DNA from: Micromonospora cremea
Lineage (GTDB): Bacteria > Actinomycetota > Actinomycetes > Mycobacteriales > Micromonosporaceae
DNA length: 64,000 nt
Direction: 5' to 3'
Assembly (NCBI RefSeq): GCF_900143515.1
Contig: NZ_FSQT01000001.1
Span: 1,364,001-1,428,000 of the forward strand
Shown here: piece by piece, positions 16,666 through 26,004 of the stretch
How the letters are laid out: every line of letters begins with the position of its first letter
Position numbering within the stretch: the first letter of the stretch is position 1
Translations under genes and position numbers: made by a program
Notes under the pieces: generated by a model
The model's input: only the letters and a program-made list of their open reading frames with translations
What the model was told of the DNA's origin: nothing
The model's database searches: none

Positions 16666-16803
16666 CGCCACCCCCCTTCTTCCACCACTCCCACCAATGG
16701 GCGGGGGAGAAGGTTCCGGTGGCCGGTCAGAATATGGTCGGTCGGGGCGGGGTGCGCGGGCCACCGGCATACCGTGACTGGCGAATCAGCGGCTCATGAC
16801 TGG

Positions 16804-17841
16804 TCAGTCGGTCCACTCGTGGCGTGGTTCGAGCGCGATGTGTGCGGACAGCGCGCGGAGGAAGTCGGGCGCGTCGAAGATCGCGCCGGCGGAGGCGACG
16901 CCGCTCGTCCTCGTCTGGCCGCCGAGAATGCGACGCACCGCTTCGACGGCGAGGGGTGCGCTGATGGCGTAGATGTCCTGGCCGCTGGCGATGACGCGTC
17001 GTCGCGTGTCGCCGGAGCGCACGATGACGTCGACGGTGAACGTCTGCGCGGACCGGCCGAGCTCGTCGACCGCCGCCGGGGCCGGTGTGCCCGGAGCGGC
17101 CAGGTCCCGGGCCGCGTCGGTGGTCATGTACGTGCGCACCTCGGGGATGGACAGGTGGCTGGGGACGGTGACGACGTCGGCCATCGTGAACTCGCCGAGG
17201 ACGGTGCGGCGGCCCAGCGGAGCGGGGAAGTCCCATTCCATCCTCGGCAGGTCGCCCCCGTCGACGTAGTAGTCCAGCCGGCCGCCGGTGTAGCGGACGC
17301 GCTGGCCGGCGCGCCGTTCCCGGGAGACGGCGCCGGCGGCGAGTGTCCCGGCCGTCGGGTGCCAACTGCTCAGTCCGTACGCGACGTGCGCCTCGTCGGC
17401 CGCCGTCCAATCACCCATCGCCGTCGTCACCAGCAGATCGCCGAGCCCACCGAAGAAGGCCATCGCCGGGACCACCGCGACGCCCGCGGCCCGAGCGCGG
17501 TCGGTGAAGTGCGTGAACGTGTCGACGTTGGCCTCGATCTCGGCTGCCACGTCCACGTACGGGATCCCGGCGCGCAGGGCGGCCTCGATCACGGGGGCCG
17601 CGGTCGAGGCGAACGGGCCGGCGCAGTTGATGACCGCCGCCGAGCCCCTCAACGCCAGGTCGAGCGAGGCCGGATCGTCGACTGACGCCACCCGGTATTC
17701 GAGCCCCGACGCCGCCAGCGCCTGGAGCCTGCCCTCGTCCCGACCGACGAGCAGCGGAACGAACCCACGATCGCGCAACTCCGTCACCACGAACCGCCCG
17801 GTGTGCCCGTACGCACCGAAGACCGCGACGTTCTGACCCAT
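16804..17841 (-). CDS. Saccharopine dehydrogenase-like NADP-binding protein (trans-acting enoyl reductase type)
   Basis: 345 residues from ATG 17841. The Rossmann start VAVFGAYGHTGRFVVTELRD has a GxxGxTG variant of the dinucleotide loop. AVINCAGPFASTAAPVIEAA and GIPYVDVAAEIEANVD are typical of the saccharopine dehydrogenase/TER group. The substrate is not predictable; relatives include lipid enoyl reductases and many unknowns. The gene is divergent, with 74 bp of spacer, from a GlxA-type regulator that probably controls it. Confidence 0.85.
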   Translation of the reverse strand: MGQNVAVFGAYGHTGRFVVTELRDRGFVPLLVGRDEGRLQALAASGLEYRVASVDDPASLDLALRGSAAVINCAGPFASTAAPVIEAALRAGIPYVDVAAEIEANVDTFTHFTDRARAAGVAVVPAMAFFGGLGDLLVTTAMGDWTAADEAHVAYGLSSWHPTAGTLAAGAVSRERRAGQRVRYTGGRLDYYVDGGDLPRMEWDFPAPLGRRTVLGEFTMADVVTVPSHLSIPEVRTYMTTDAARDLAAPGTPAPAAVDELGRSAQTFTVDVIVRSGDTRRRVIASGQDIYAISAPLAVEAVRRILGGQTRTSGVASAGAIFDAPDFLRALSAHIALEPRHEWTD

Positions 17842-17915
17842 CTGCACTCCCTTGAAAAGATCGACTGAGGAGAGCCTTTCGCAGCGGCCAGCCCCGGACC
17901 AGTGTCGGGAACGCC

Positions 17916-18899
17916 ATGCCCCGTACAATTTCGGACATGGCCACTGTCGCGCTCGCCGCCACCGACGCGATGCTGCATTTCGAGCTCGCGATGGCCTGCG
18001 AGGTCTTCGTCCGGGATCCCTCCGGCCTGGCCGACCCGTGGTACGACCTGGTGGTCTGCGGCCCGGGCCCGGTGCGGATCGGCAGATTTTGGATGGAGCC
18101 GGACGACGGGTTGGACCGGCTCGCCCGCGCCGACACCGTGATCATCCCTGCCGTGGAGGACATCGACGCGGACGTGCCACCCGACCTGCTCGACTCCGTC
18201 CGCGCGGCCCACGAGGCGGGCGCCCGGATCGTCTCGCTGTGCACCGGTGCGTTCGTGCTGGCCGCCGCCGGGGTGCTGGACGGACTGCGCGCGACCACGC
18301 ACTGGGCCCACACCGACGCGCTGGCCGCCCGTTATCCCCGGGTGACGGTCGACCCGGACGTGCTCTACGTCGACAACGGCAACGTGCTCGCCTCCGCCGG
18401 CAAGGCGGCCGCGATCGACCTGTGCCTGCACCTGATCCGCCGCGACCACGGCTCGACGGTCGCCAACGCCGTCGCCCGCCGCCTCGTCGTGCCGCCGCAT
18501 CGCGCCGGCGGCCAGGCCCAGTACGTCACCACCCCGGTGCCCGCCCGCGACGACCATCCCCTTGCCAACCTGTTCCCCTGGGCGATGGAACGGCTGAACC
18601 AGCCGCTGACCGTCGAGGACCTGGCTCGCCAGGCGAACATGAGCTCGCGCAACCTGGCCCGCCACTTCAGGTCGGCAACCGGCACCACCCCGCTGCACTG
18701 GCTGTCGACGCAGCGGATCCGCCGGGCCCAGGAGCTGCTGGAGAATACCGACGACAGCATCGACGTCATCGCCGAGGCGGCCGGCATGGGCACCGCCACG
18801 ACGCTGCGCCGGCACTTCCACCGCGCCGTCGGGGTTCCCCCGGACGCCTACCGCCGCACCTTCCGCAGCGCCGCACCGAAGACGACCGCCGCGAGGTAG
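17916..18899 (+). CDS. GlxA-family transcriptional regulator (DJ-1/PfpI plus AraC domains)
   Basis: 327 residues. Residues 1-170 form a class-I glutamine-amidotransferase-like/DJ-1 fold, with the nucleophile elbow IVSLCTGAFVLAAAGVLDG and a following TTHWAHTDALA. Residues 215-320 hold an AraC double HTH (VEDLARQANMSSRNLARHFR; IDVIAEAAGMGTATTLRRHF). The N-terminal domain is normally a ligand sensor without enzyme activity. An alternative start is the in-frame ATG 17937. Divergent orientation suggests it regulates the saccharopine-dehydrogenase-like gene. Confidence 0.92.
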   Translation: MPRTISDMATVALAATDAMLHFELAMACEVFVRDPSGLADPWYDLVVCGPGPVRIGRFWMEPDDGLDRLARADTVIIPAVEDIDADVPPDLLDSVRAAHEAGARIVSLCTGAFVLAAAGVLDGLRATTHWAHTDALAARYPRVTVDPDVLYVDNGNVLASAGKAAAIDLCLHLIRRDHGSTVANAVARRLVVPPHRAGGQAQYVTTPVPARDDHPLANLFPWAMERLNQPLTVEDLARQANMSSRNLARHFRSATGTTPLHWLSTQRIRRAQELLENTDDSIDVIAEAAGMGTATTLRRHFHRAVGVPPDAYRRTFRSAAPKTTAAR

Positions 18900-19182
18900 G
18901 TGGCCCTGACCAGGTGCCGGTGTGGCGGTCCGATGCGCATTCTGTGACGCTACCCAGTCATCGCCCTCGATACCGTTTCCCGGTCGACCGTCCGCCGCCG
19001 ACGGTCGCGTCCTCGACCGACTGATCCGCGTCGTCGGCTGCGCGATGTGGGGTCCTGCCCGTCGACGGGCTGGACGTCCGGGTCGACGGCTGACCTCGTT
19101 TGCGCCCAGAGAGCCTGGGAACTCGCCACGTTCGTCCGCCGGCAGGCCTGACGGCCGGTCGAGGAGACGGAAGGAGCGGGTC

Positions 19183-19569
19183 ATGGATTACGAGCAGTTG
19201 ATCGCCACGGTACGGCAGCGCGGGGGCCTCGGCGAGAATGAGGCCGTGCGGTCCGTACAGGCCGTTTTGTCGGTGCTCGGCGAACGCCTCGCCGGACGGG
19301 AGGCCGACCACCTGGCGGCACAGCTACCGGAGCGGCTGAACCCGTCCGTCACCCGCAACCCACAGGGTCGCCGGTGGGACGTCGGCGAGTTCCTGAAGAA
19401 CGTCGGCGACCGGGAGCAGGTTGCGAACGCGGACCAGGTGCGTCAGCACGCCCAGGCGGTGTTGCGTACCGTCGCCGAGGCGCTCGACGACGACGAGCGT
19501 CACGACCTGTTCGCCCAGCTTCCCGGCGGCATCACCGATCTCTTCGGGGTTCCCACCCCGCGCGGTTGA
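19183..19569 (+). CDS. DUF2267-family protein (first copy)
   Basis: 128 residues from ATG 19183, preceded by AAGGAGCGGG. DUF2267 signatures: MDYEQLIATVRQRGGL, VQAVLSVLGERLAGREADHL, AAQLPERL, FLKNVGDRE and VLRTVAEALDDDE. These small helical proteins are common in actinobacteria and linked by context to stress, without known biochemistry. A second member is encoded at 54632-55060. The preceding 283 bp after the GlxA-type gene show no convincing feature. Confidence 0.88.
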   Translation: MDYEQLIATVRQRGGLGENEAVRSVQAVLSVLGERLAGREADHLAAQLPERLNPSVTRNPQGRRWDVGEFLKNVGDREQVANADQVRQHAQAVLRTVAEALDDDERHDLFAQLPGGITDLFGVPTPRG

Positions 19570-19621
19570 GCACTGCCCCTGGCGGCAACCCGTGCGAGGG
19601 CGCACATCTGATCGGAGCAGG

Positions 19622-21451
19622 TCAGGTCTTGCGGACCGCGCTGGTGAAACCGGCGATGAAGAGGGTGGCGAAGCTCCAGGCGAGCAGTTGGAGGACCCAG
19701 CCGGCGATGGTCAGGGTCTGACCGGCAGGGGTGTCGGTGGGTTGGCAGCGGTCGCGGGCGCCGGTCTTGAGCAGTGGTGCGCCGAGGTCGAGGCCGACGC
19801 CGATATGGTCGATGGTGGTGCAGCCGGAGGTTGCGGCTGCACCACTGCTCCCCGGCTTCTGCGCGAGGCCGCCGTGGTGGCCGCCGATGACGCTGAGGGT
19901 GACGGCGATGGCCAGGGTGGCGAGGAGCAGGAGCAGAGCCCGCCAGGGCTGGTAGCCGTAGCCGAGAGCGATGCCGAGAAGGCGGCCCCAGGCGCGTTCG
20001 GAGGCGGTCAGCCCGGCGCGCTGGATCTGGTCGCGGCGTTGGGCGATGAGGATGGCACGGGCGTCGCGGTCGTGGCCGGCGGCGCGGTAGGCGGCGGCGA
20101 GGTGCTGGTAGGGCTGGGCGCTGTAACGGGGCGTGTGCTCGCGCAGCAGGGTCAGCCAGCCCCGCAGTGACGCGGGGCGCGGCAGCCCGCTGTAGGTGAG
20201 CCCGTCCACCTCGATCAGTGGTCCCGGACCGGGTGCCGTGCGTGTCACCCGGTCGGTGTCGAGGCGGAGACCGCCACCGATCCTCGCTCCGGCCAGCACC
20301 AGCACGACCACCTCGGCACCGCCGTTGGTGGCGCTGAAGCCGTCATCCAGGTGCACGTCCTGGTCGACCCGGAGGCCGTTCAGGTCGAGGGCCGGGCCGG
20401 TCGTGTTCTCCAGTCGCGCCCCACCGCAGGCCAGGAGTCCGCCGATGTGGGCGCCGGCCAGGCCGATGGTGCCCCACTCGCTGGTGCCGGTGGCGGTGAA
20501 TCCGCCGTCCAGGGCCACGTCCCGGTCGACCGTGAGGCCGTCGGCGTCCAGGACCGGTCCGGCGGTGTTCGTCAGCCGCGCACCGCCGCCGCTCAACGAG
20601 CCGATGTGGGCGCCGAGCAGCCGGATGGTGCCCTGCTCGCTGGCGCTGGTGGCGGTGAAGCCGTTCGACAGCAGCACGTCCCGGTCGGTCCGGAGGTTGT
20701 CGGCGTTGAGCGCCGGCCCAGCGGTGTTCCTAAGTTGTGCGCCACCGCAGTTGAGCTGGCCGCCGATGTGGGCACCGAGCAGTCGGACGGTGCCTCGCGC
20801 GCTGGGGCTGGTGGCGGTGAAGCCGTCATTGAGGAACACGCTCTGGTCCACCTGGAGGCCGTCGGCGTCCAAGGCTGGTCCGGTGCCGTTCTCCCACCGC
20901 GCTCCGCGGCAGTCCAAAGTGCCGACGTGGGCGGCGGCGAGACGAATGGTGCCGGCGACGGTGTCAGCGGTGGCCGTGCTCCTGTCGAGCGAGAGCACCC
21001 GCGCGGCACAGCGGGTGGCGTCGAGTGCCGCGTCTACGGAACCGTCTGCCTGCTCGATGCGGCAGCCGGTCAGGGCAACCGCCGACAGGCGGGCGTTGCG
21101 AAGGTTCACGCCGCTGGGCAGCAGGCAGTCGCGCAGCTCCAGCGCCACATCACTGGTGATGTTCTCCAGATCGATCTGGCCGGCGATCCGGGCTCCGCGC
21201 AGCCGCAGGCCACGCGGGTCGGGATCGCCGACCAGCCGGCCGCGGACCAGCTCACGGATGACCGAAGCCGAGATCGCTCGGTCGTCGCCCCAGGCCCGCA
21301 TCGCTGCCTCGTCGACCGGCCCGTCACCGGCCAGATCCAGCACCTTGCCGCGGGCGACGGACTCGATCAGTCGCTGCTCGACCCGACTGTGCGCTCCGCC
21401 GTTCGTATCCCGCACCCGCTGGGCGCCGACTGACGTCATGGCACCCATCAT
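19622..21451 (-). CDS. Repeat-rich membrane protein (often labelled membrane-associated oxidoreductase)
   Basis: About 609 residues from ATG 21451 (21448 and 21439 are alternatives; none has a strong ribosome site). After an N-terminal segment (GARIAGQIDLENI), four units of about 54 residues repeat the pattern GT-RLLGAHIG-L-CGGA-L-NTAGPAL-AD-L--D-DV-L--GFTAT. This suggests a parallel beta-helix of pentapeptide-like type. Two membrane segments close the protein (LLLLLATLAIAVTLSVIGG and LLAWSFATLFIAGF) around a Cys-containing loop. Despite the common database label, no cofactor motif is visible; a scaffold or envelope role is more plausible. Confidence 0.75.
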   Translation of the reverse strand: MMGAMTSVGAQRVRDTNGGAHSRVEQRLIESVARGKVLDLAGDGPVDEAAMRAWGDDRAISASVIRELVRGRLVGDPDPRGLRLRGARIAGQIDLENITSDVALELRDCLLPSGVNLRNARLSAVALTGCRIEQADGSVDAALDATRCAARVLSLDRSTATADTVAGTIRLAAAHVGTLDCRGARWENGTGPALDADGLQVDQSVFLNDGFTATSPSARGTVRLLGAHIGGQLNCGGAQLRNTAGPALNADNLRTDRDVLLSNGFTATSASEQGTIRLLGAHIGSLSGGGARLTNTAGPVLDADGLTVDRDVALDGGFTATGTSEWGTIGLAGAHIGGLLACGGARLENTTGPALDLNGLRVDQDVHLDDGFSATNGGAEVVVLVLAGARIGGGLRLDTDRVTRTAPGPGPLIEVDGLTYSGLPRPASLRGWLTLLREHTPRYSAQPYQHLAAAYRAAGHDRDARAILIAQRRDQIQRAGLTASERAWGRLLGIALGYGYQPWRALLLLLATLAIAVTLSVIGGHHGGLAQKPGSSGAAATSGCTTIDHIGVGLDLGAPLLKTGARDRCQPTDTPAGQTLTIAGWVLQLLAWSFATLFIAGFTSAVRKT

Positions 21452-21495
21452 CACCGAGAAGTGCGCCGAGAGGTCCGCGCCACCACGCGGTCCGG

Positions 21496-22584
21496 TCAGC
21501 GCGGACGGACTCCGGGCTCCACCGTCAGGGTCCCCGCCACGGCGTCGATCGTGGCCCGGGAGCCGAGCGCAATGGTGAGTTGGCCGTTCCCATGGCCCAG
21601 TCGGAGCCCGCCCAGGACCGGCACGCCGAGGTCGTAGAGGCGGTCCTTCAGCATCGCCGCCGCGTCCCACTCGTTCGGGCCACCGACGCTGTTGGTGATC
21701 TGGCCGATGACCACTCCGGCAACCCTGGACAGCACGCCCACCCGGCGCAGCTCGGTCAGCATCCGGTCGATGCTGTACGGCGCCTCGTCCACGTCCTCGA
21801 AGAACAGGATGGAGTTGTCGTACTTCGGGGCGTCCGCGGCGCCCAGCGATGTGGAGATCAGCGTGAGGCATCCGCCGAGGAGGGGGCCCGTCGCCCGGCC
21901 CGGCACCAGCACGGGGGCGGCCGTCTCGGCCGGGTCCCGGGTGATGGTGACGGGTGCGGTCGTCATCACTGCCCGGCGTAGCGACTCGGCCGACTCCGGG
22001 CCGGTGCGGCTGTCGCTCCAGTTGACCATCGGGCCGTAGAACGTGACCAGCCCGGTCTCGCGCCAGAGCCGGCCGTGGATGCTGGTGATGTCGCTGAACC
22101 CGACGACCACCCTGGGATCGCGACGGAGCCCGGCCAGGTTGATCCGATCGACGATCCGCTGGGTCCCGTAGCCGCCGCGGGCGGCGAAGACGGCACGGAT
22201 CCCGGGATCGTTGAGCGCGGCGTTCAGGTCAGCCAGCCGCTCCGCGTCGGTGCCGGCCAGATAGCCGTACCTGGCGAAGGCGTGCGCGCCCAGCTCGACC
22301 TCCAGGCCCCAACCGCGCAGGATCTCGATGCCCCGGGCCATGTTGTCCGGGTTGGGAGTGCCGCCGGGCGAGACGACCCGGACCCGGTCACCGGGCACCA
22401 GCACCGGGGCGCGCAACGGCCGTTTCGGGCCAGCCGGCGCGGCCTGCGCGGCCTCGGCCGTGCCGGCGAGCAACGCGCCGCCGGCTGCCGCCGCGCCCAC
22501 ACCCAGCATGTGCCTTCGGGACAGGGCGGTGCTCGCGGGCCTCTGGGTCGGGGTGCGGTCTGTTTCGGAAGTGGCCACAGGCAT
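21496..22584 (-). CDS. S66-family LD-carboxypeptidase
   Basis: 362 residues from ATG 22584. A Tat-like signal (LSRRHMLGVGAAAAGGALLA) directs export. The catalytic Ser lies in VVGFSDITSIHG, Glu in ILFFEDVDEAPYSID and His in LGGLRLGHGNGQL, the triad of murein LD-carboxypeptidases. These remove the terminal D-residue from peptidoglycan tetrapeptides; some relatives hydrolyse microcin-like nucleotides. The secreted location fits wall recycling or remodelling. Its end is 44 bp downstream of the start of the repeat-rich membrane protein gene, so the two may share a transcript. Confidence 0.9.
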   Translation of the reverse strand: MPVATSETDRTPTQRPASTALSRRHMLGVGAAAAGGALLAGTAEAAQAAPAGPKRPLRAPVLVPGDRVRVVSPGGTPNPDNMARGIEILRGWGLEVELGAHAFARYGYLAGTDAERLADLNAALNDPGIRAVFAARGGYGTQRIVDRINLAGLRRDPRVVVGFSDITSIHGRLWRETGLVTFYGPMVNWSDSRTGPESAESLRRAVMTTAPVTITRDPAETAAPVLVPGRATGPLLGGCLTLISTSLGAADAPKYDNSILFFEDVDEAPYSIDRMLTELRRVGVLSRVAGVVIGQITNSVGGPNEWDAAAMLKDRLYDLGVPVLGGLRLGHGNGQLTIALGSRATIDAVAGTLTVEPGVRPR

Positions 22585-22860
22585 CCCTTCATCGGCATCG
22601 ATGTCGGTGCCACGACAGCCTACGGCAAACATCATTAGCCTTGGGGGTCCACAAGGGACGATTCGCCGGGATCGAGTAGAGGCCACTGCGCCATCGGACG
22701 GTGGCGAGCCGCCATGTCGGTGGCCCGCGCAGCGCCGGACATCGCGGATCGACGACCGGCCGACTCGGGCAGGGGCGGGTCCGGCACCTGCGGCAACGCC
22801 AGCAGTAGCCTGACGTCGGCACGGGTTCGACCACTGAGACGTCAACAAGGAGTCCTGCCC

Positions 22861-23202
22861 ATGATCAGGCTGGCTGACATCCGTAGCTACGCGATGGCGC
22901 TGCCGGAGGTCGTCGAGAAGCCGCACTTCCGGCTGCCCGGCTTCCGCGTCGCGGACAAGCTCCTCGCTCATCTGGAGAAGGGCGACGCGCACGCGATCAT
23001 GTGTGTCGGGCAGGCGGAGGCCAGGACCGCGGCCGCGGCTCAGCCGGACATCTACGAGGAGGTGTGGCGCAACGGCCGGATCTTCGTCGGCCTCCGCGTC
23101 GACCTGGCCAAGGTCACCGAGGAGGGCATGCGGGAGCTGATCGAGCACGCCTGGCGCAACCGGGCGCCGAAGCGCCTGGTCGCCCTGCATGACAGCCGGT
23201 GA
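22861..23202 (+). CDS. MmcQ/YjbR-family DNA-binding-fold protein
   Basis: 113 residues from ATG 22861, preceded by AAGGAG at 22850. The family pattern is clear: ALPEVVEKPHF, PGFRVADKLLAHL, IFVGLRVDLAKVTEEGMREL and WRNRAPKRLVA. The YjbR fold resembles a double-psi DNA-binding surface but the role is unknown. The stop overlaps the upstream extension of the GNAT frame. The 276 bp before it, back to the S66 start, contain no recognisable gene. Confidence 0.85.
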   Translation: MIRLADIRSYAMALPEVVEKPHFRLPGFRVADKLLAHLEKGDAHAIMCVGQAEARTAAAAQPDIYEEVWRNGRIFVGLRVDLAKVTEEGMRELIEHAWRNRAPKRLVALHDSR

Positions 23203-23251
23203 CGGACCCGACCACGGCGTCCTGCGCGCCACCCACGAGGGGATTGGCTTG

Positions 23252-23836
23252 ATGAAGAACGAGCGAGAGTCGGCGCCTGGCGTGGCGCACGACGGCGGGG
23301 AACCGACGGTACGACTGCGGCCGGTCGCCGAGGCCGACCTGGAGATGTTCCGGCGGTTCTGCACCGAGCCGGGGCTGATCGGGCTGGACTGGTCCGGCTT
23401 CCGCGACCCGGGTGCACCGGCACGGCGGTTCGCCGTGGACAACTGGCTGGGCGCCGACGACGGCCGGCTCATGGTCGAGGTCGAGCCGGAGGGGACCGCT
23501 GCCGGTATCGTCAGCTACCTGTCCGGGCGCTACAGCGGGTTGGCGTCGTACTGGGAGATCGGGATCGTCCTGCTGCCAGCGTGGCGCGGACGCGGCATCG
23601 GCTGGCGCGCCCAGGCGCTGCTCTGCGACTACCTGTTCCAGCACACCCCGGCGCAGCGCATCCAGGCCGGCACCCACCCGGAGAACGTCACCGAGCAGCG
23701 GTCGCTGGAAAAGGCCGGCTTCCAGCTCGAGGGCGTCGTGCGGGCCTGCGAGTTTCGGGCCGGGCGGTGGCGCGACGGGTACCTCTACAGCCGGCTGCGC
23801 GACGACCCGTCACCCTGGGACCGGCCGGGGGAGTGA
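23252..23836 (+). CDS. GNAT-family N-acetyltransferase (RimJ-like)
   Basis: 194 residues from ATG 23252 with GAGGGG upstream; the frame is open to 23189, overlapping the previous gene, so a longer product is possible. Core: VRLRPVAEADLEMFRRFC, then WEIGIVLLPAWRGRGIGWRA with the acetyl-CoA pyrophosphate loop (RGRGIG), then HPENVTEQRSLEKAGF and a C-terminal strand. This is the arrangement of ribosomal-protein-acetylase (RimJ/L) type GNATs, which acetylate protein N-termini or small amines. The substrate is unknown. Confidence 0.88.
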   Translation: MKNERESAPGVAHDGGEPTVRLRPVAEADLEMFRRFCTEPGLIGLDWSGFRDPGAPARRFAVDNWLGADDGRLMVEVEPEGTAAGIVSYLSGRYSGLASYWEIGIVLLPAWRGRGIGWRAQALLCDYLFQHTPAQRIQAGTHPENVTEQRSLEKAGFQLEGVVRACEFRAGRWRDGYLYSRLRDDPSPWDRPGE

Positions 23837-23861
23837 CGCCGGCTCAGGGGCCGGGCCGGGT

Positions 23862-25340
23862 TCAGGGGATGGGCCACTCGTGCACCGGGCGGTTGCTGTG
23901 CATCAGCGTCACGTAGTGCCGGACCACCTCGCGCAGCGCCGCCGGCCGGTCCAGGTGGTCGGCGGACTCCAGCCGGTGCAGCGTCTCCACCTGCCACGTC
24001 GCGCCGTTGCGGCCGGTCAGGCAGCGCTGCTCGATGATGCCGAGCAGCCGGTCGCGCTCGCCCGGATCCAGCCCCCACCGGTCCAGGCCGTGGTGCGCCA
24101 ACGGCAGCAGCCGGCGCAGCACCAGCTCGGTGACCGGCAGGTAGCCGAGGCCGGGCCAGAAGACCTGCGCCTCGATGCCGTACCGGGCGCAGCTGGTGAA
24201 GTTCTCCTCGGCGGCGCTGAACGACATCTGCGACCACAACGGCCGGTCCGACTCGGCCAGGGCCCGGACCAGTCCGAAGTAGAAAGCGCCGTTCGCGATG
24301 GTGTCCAGTACGGTGGGCCCGGCGGGCAGCACCCGGTTCTCCACCCGCAGGTGCGGCCGGCCGCGCGACACGTCGTACACGGGCCGGTTCCACCGGTAGA
24401 CGGTGCCGTTGTGCAGCCGCAGCTCGGCGAGGTTGGGCACCTCACCGGCGGCCAACGCCTGCGCCGGGTCCTCCGGGTCGCAGACCGGCAGCAGCGCCGG
24501 GAAGTAGCGGACGTTCTCCTCGAACAGGTCGAACACGTTGGTGATCCAGCGTTCGCCGAACCAGACCCGGGGCCGTACGCCCTGCGCCTTGATCTCCTCC
24601 GACCGGGTGTCGGTGGCCTGCTGGAACAGCGGGATGCGGGTCTCCCGCCACAGCTCCCGGCCGAAGAACAGCGGCGCGTTCGCGCCGAGGGCGACCTGGA
24701 TGCCGGCGATCGCCTGGGCGGCGTTCCAGTAGTCGGCGAACTGGGCCGGGCTGACCTGGAGGTGGAACTGCGTGCTGGTGCAGGCCGCCTCCGGGGTGAT
24801 CGTGTCGGCGGTGACCGCCAACCGTTCCACACCGCTGATGGCGATCGGCAGGTCCTCGCCCCGGGCGGCGAAGATCTGCTCGTTGAGCAGCGCGTACCGG
24901 GGGTTGTGCGAGAGCGTCTCGGCGGTCAGGTGCTCGGGGCGCAGCGTCGGCAGAATGCCGATCATGACCATGTGCGCGCCGATCGCGCGGGCCTTCTCCT
25001 CGGCGGCGTTGAGGCTGGCCCGCACGTGCTCCTCAAACTCGGCGGTGCCGGTGCCGGTCAGCCGGCGCGGCGCCACGTTGATCTCTATGTTGAACTGGCC
25101 CAGCTCGGTCTGGAAGCTCGGGTCGGCGATCGCCGCCAGCACGTCGGCGTTGCGCATCGCCGGCATCGACCCCTGGTCGACGAGGTTCAGCTCGATCTCC
25201 AGCCCCGTCAGCGGCCGGTCGATGTCGAACCGCGACTCGCGCAGCATCTCGGCGAAGACGTCCAGGCAACGGCGGACCTTGTCCCGGTAGCGGGCGCGGT
25301 CCTCCCGGCTGAAGGTCCGTACGCCGACATCCTCGCCCAT
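23862..25340 (-). CDS. Glutamate-cysteine ligase-like protein (GCS2 family)
   Basis: 492 residues from ATG 25340 (25349 also possible). The ATP-grasp-like GCS2 landmarks are TGLEIELNLVD (metal and glutamate Glu residues), FQTELGQFNIEINVAPR, ACTSTQFHLQVSPAQFADYW and HLRVENRVLPAGPTVLD. GCS2 enzymes form gamma-glutamyl amides; in actinobacteria, which use mycothiol, many act on amines or in ergothioneine synthesis. No egt gene is adjacent, so the exact substrate is open. It is encoded convergently with the GNAT gene. Confidence 0.85.
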   Translation of the reverse strand: MGEDVGVRTFSREDRARYRDKVRRCLDVFAEMLRESRFDIDRPLTGLEIELNLVDQGSMPAMRNADVLAAIADPSFQTELGQFNIEINVAPRRLTGTGTAEFEEHVRASLNAAEEKARAIGAHMVMIGILPTLRPEHLTAETLSHNPRYALLNEQIFAARGEDLPIAISGVERLAVTADTITPEAACTSTQFHLQVSPAQFADYWNAAQAIAGIQVALGANAPLFFGRELWRETRIPLFQQATDTRSEEIKAQGVRPRVWFGERWITNVFDLFEENVRYFPALLPVCDPEDPAQALAAGEVPNLAELRLHNGTVYRWNRPVYDVSRGRPHLRVENRVLPAGPTVLDTIANGAFYFGLVRALAESDRPLWSQMSFSAAEENFTSCARYGIEAQVFWPGLGYLPVTELVLRRLLPLAHHGLDRWGLDPGERDRLLGIIEQRCLTGRNGATWQVETLHRLESADHLDRPAALREVVRHYVTLMHSNRPVHEWPIP

Positions 25341-25515
25341 GGTCACCACCCTGTCACCGCTGGTCCCCCTAACCTCGCACGTGTCGGGCGGGCGGGGAAG
25401 ACCCGATGGGCCCTTCCTACCCAGCTGCGAGCTTGGTGATCCCTGTCGCGCCCGCGTGGTCCGCTCCGGTACGACCGGCCCGCACCGCTAACATTGCCGC
25501 CCGAGAGGTGGTGGC

Positions 25516-25860
25516 GTGGGAATGCGTGAGAAGGTGACCCGGCTCTTCGTCGCGGCGGCGATCGCTGAGGCGTGCTCGTGGTTGGCCCTGCTGGTCGGCA
25601 TGGTGGTCAAGTACGGTCCGCCGGAGAACGAGCTGGGCGTCAAGATCTTCGGCCCGATCCACGGCGGCCTGTTCATCGCGTACATCCTCCTGGTGCTGGC
25701 GGTGGCCCGGCTGCACCGGTGGAGCCTGCTGGCCACGGTCGTGGCGCTGGCGTGCGCGGTGCCGCCGTTCGCCACCCTGGCCTACGAGCGCTGGGCCCGC
25801 CGTCGGGGCATGCTCGACACCGCCGGCCGACCGGCCCGCGAGCCCGCCCCGGTCGGCTGA
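25516..25860 (+). CDS. DUF3817-family small membrane protein
   Basis: 114 residues from GTG 25516. Three hydrophobic segments carry family landmarks: AAAIAEACSWLALLVGMVVK, FGPIHGGLFIAYILLVLAV and LLATVVALACAVPPFATLAY, then a basic tail. The HG pair in the second segment is invariant in the family as I recall it. Function unknown. Its stop abuts a truncated hydrolase on the opposite strand. Confidence 0.85.
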   Translation: MGMREKVTRLFVAAAIAEACSWLALLVGMVVKYGPPENELGVKIFGPIHGGLFIAYILLVLAVARLHRWSLLATVVALACAVPPFATLAYERWARRRGMLDTAGRPAREPAPVG

Positions 25861-25954
25861 GCAGCAGCACCACAGGCGAGCCGGAGCCGCCGTGGCGCAC
25901 GCACAGGCGTACCGGGCGGACGTCGATCTCGTCGAGGGTGAATCCGGGAAACAT
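25861..25954 (-). pseudogene. N-terminal stub of an alpha/beta hydrolase (haloacetate dehalogenase-like)
   Basis: Minus-strand translation from ATG 25954 reads MFPGFTLDEIDVRPV, VRLCVRHGGSGSPVVLLL, the usual opening of fluoroacetate/haloacetate dehalogenase-like hydrolases up to strand beta-3. The oxyanion HGxP motif and everything after it are missing. The match stops where the DUF3817 gene ends, which looks like a deletion or insertion junction. Confidence 0.55.
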
Positions 25955-26004
25955 GCCGGTGCCCGTTTCCACCCCGCCAGGCGCGGAAACCCGGACCCGG
26001 CCGG

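Noticed and set aside
15778..17685. 635-residue open frame on the plus strand
   Set aside because: Antisense to the sialidase-like protein, sigma factor and saccharopine-dehydrogenase-like gene, all of which have recognisable motifs. High GC3 creates long antisense frames here.
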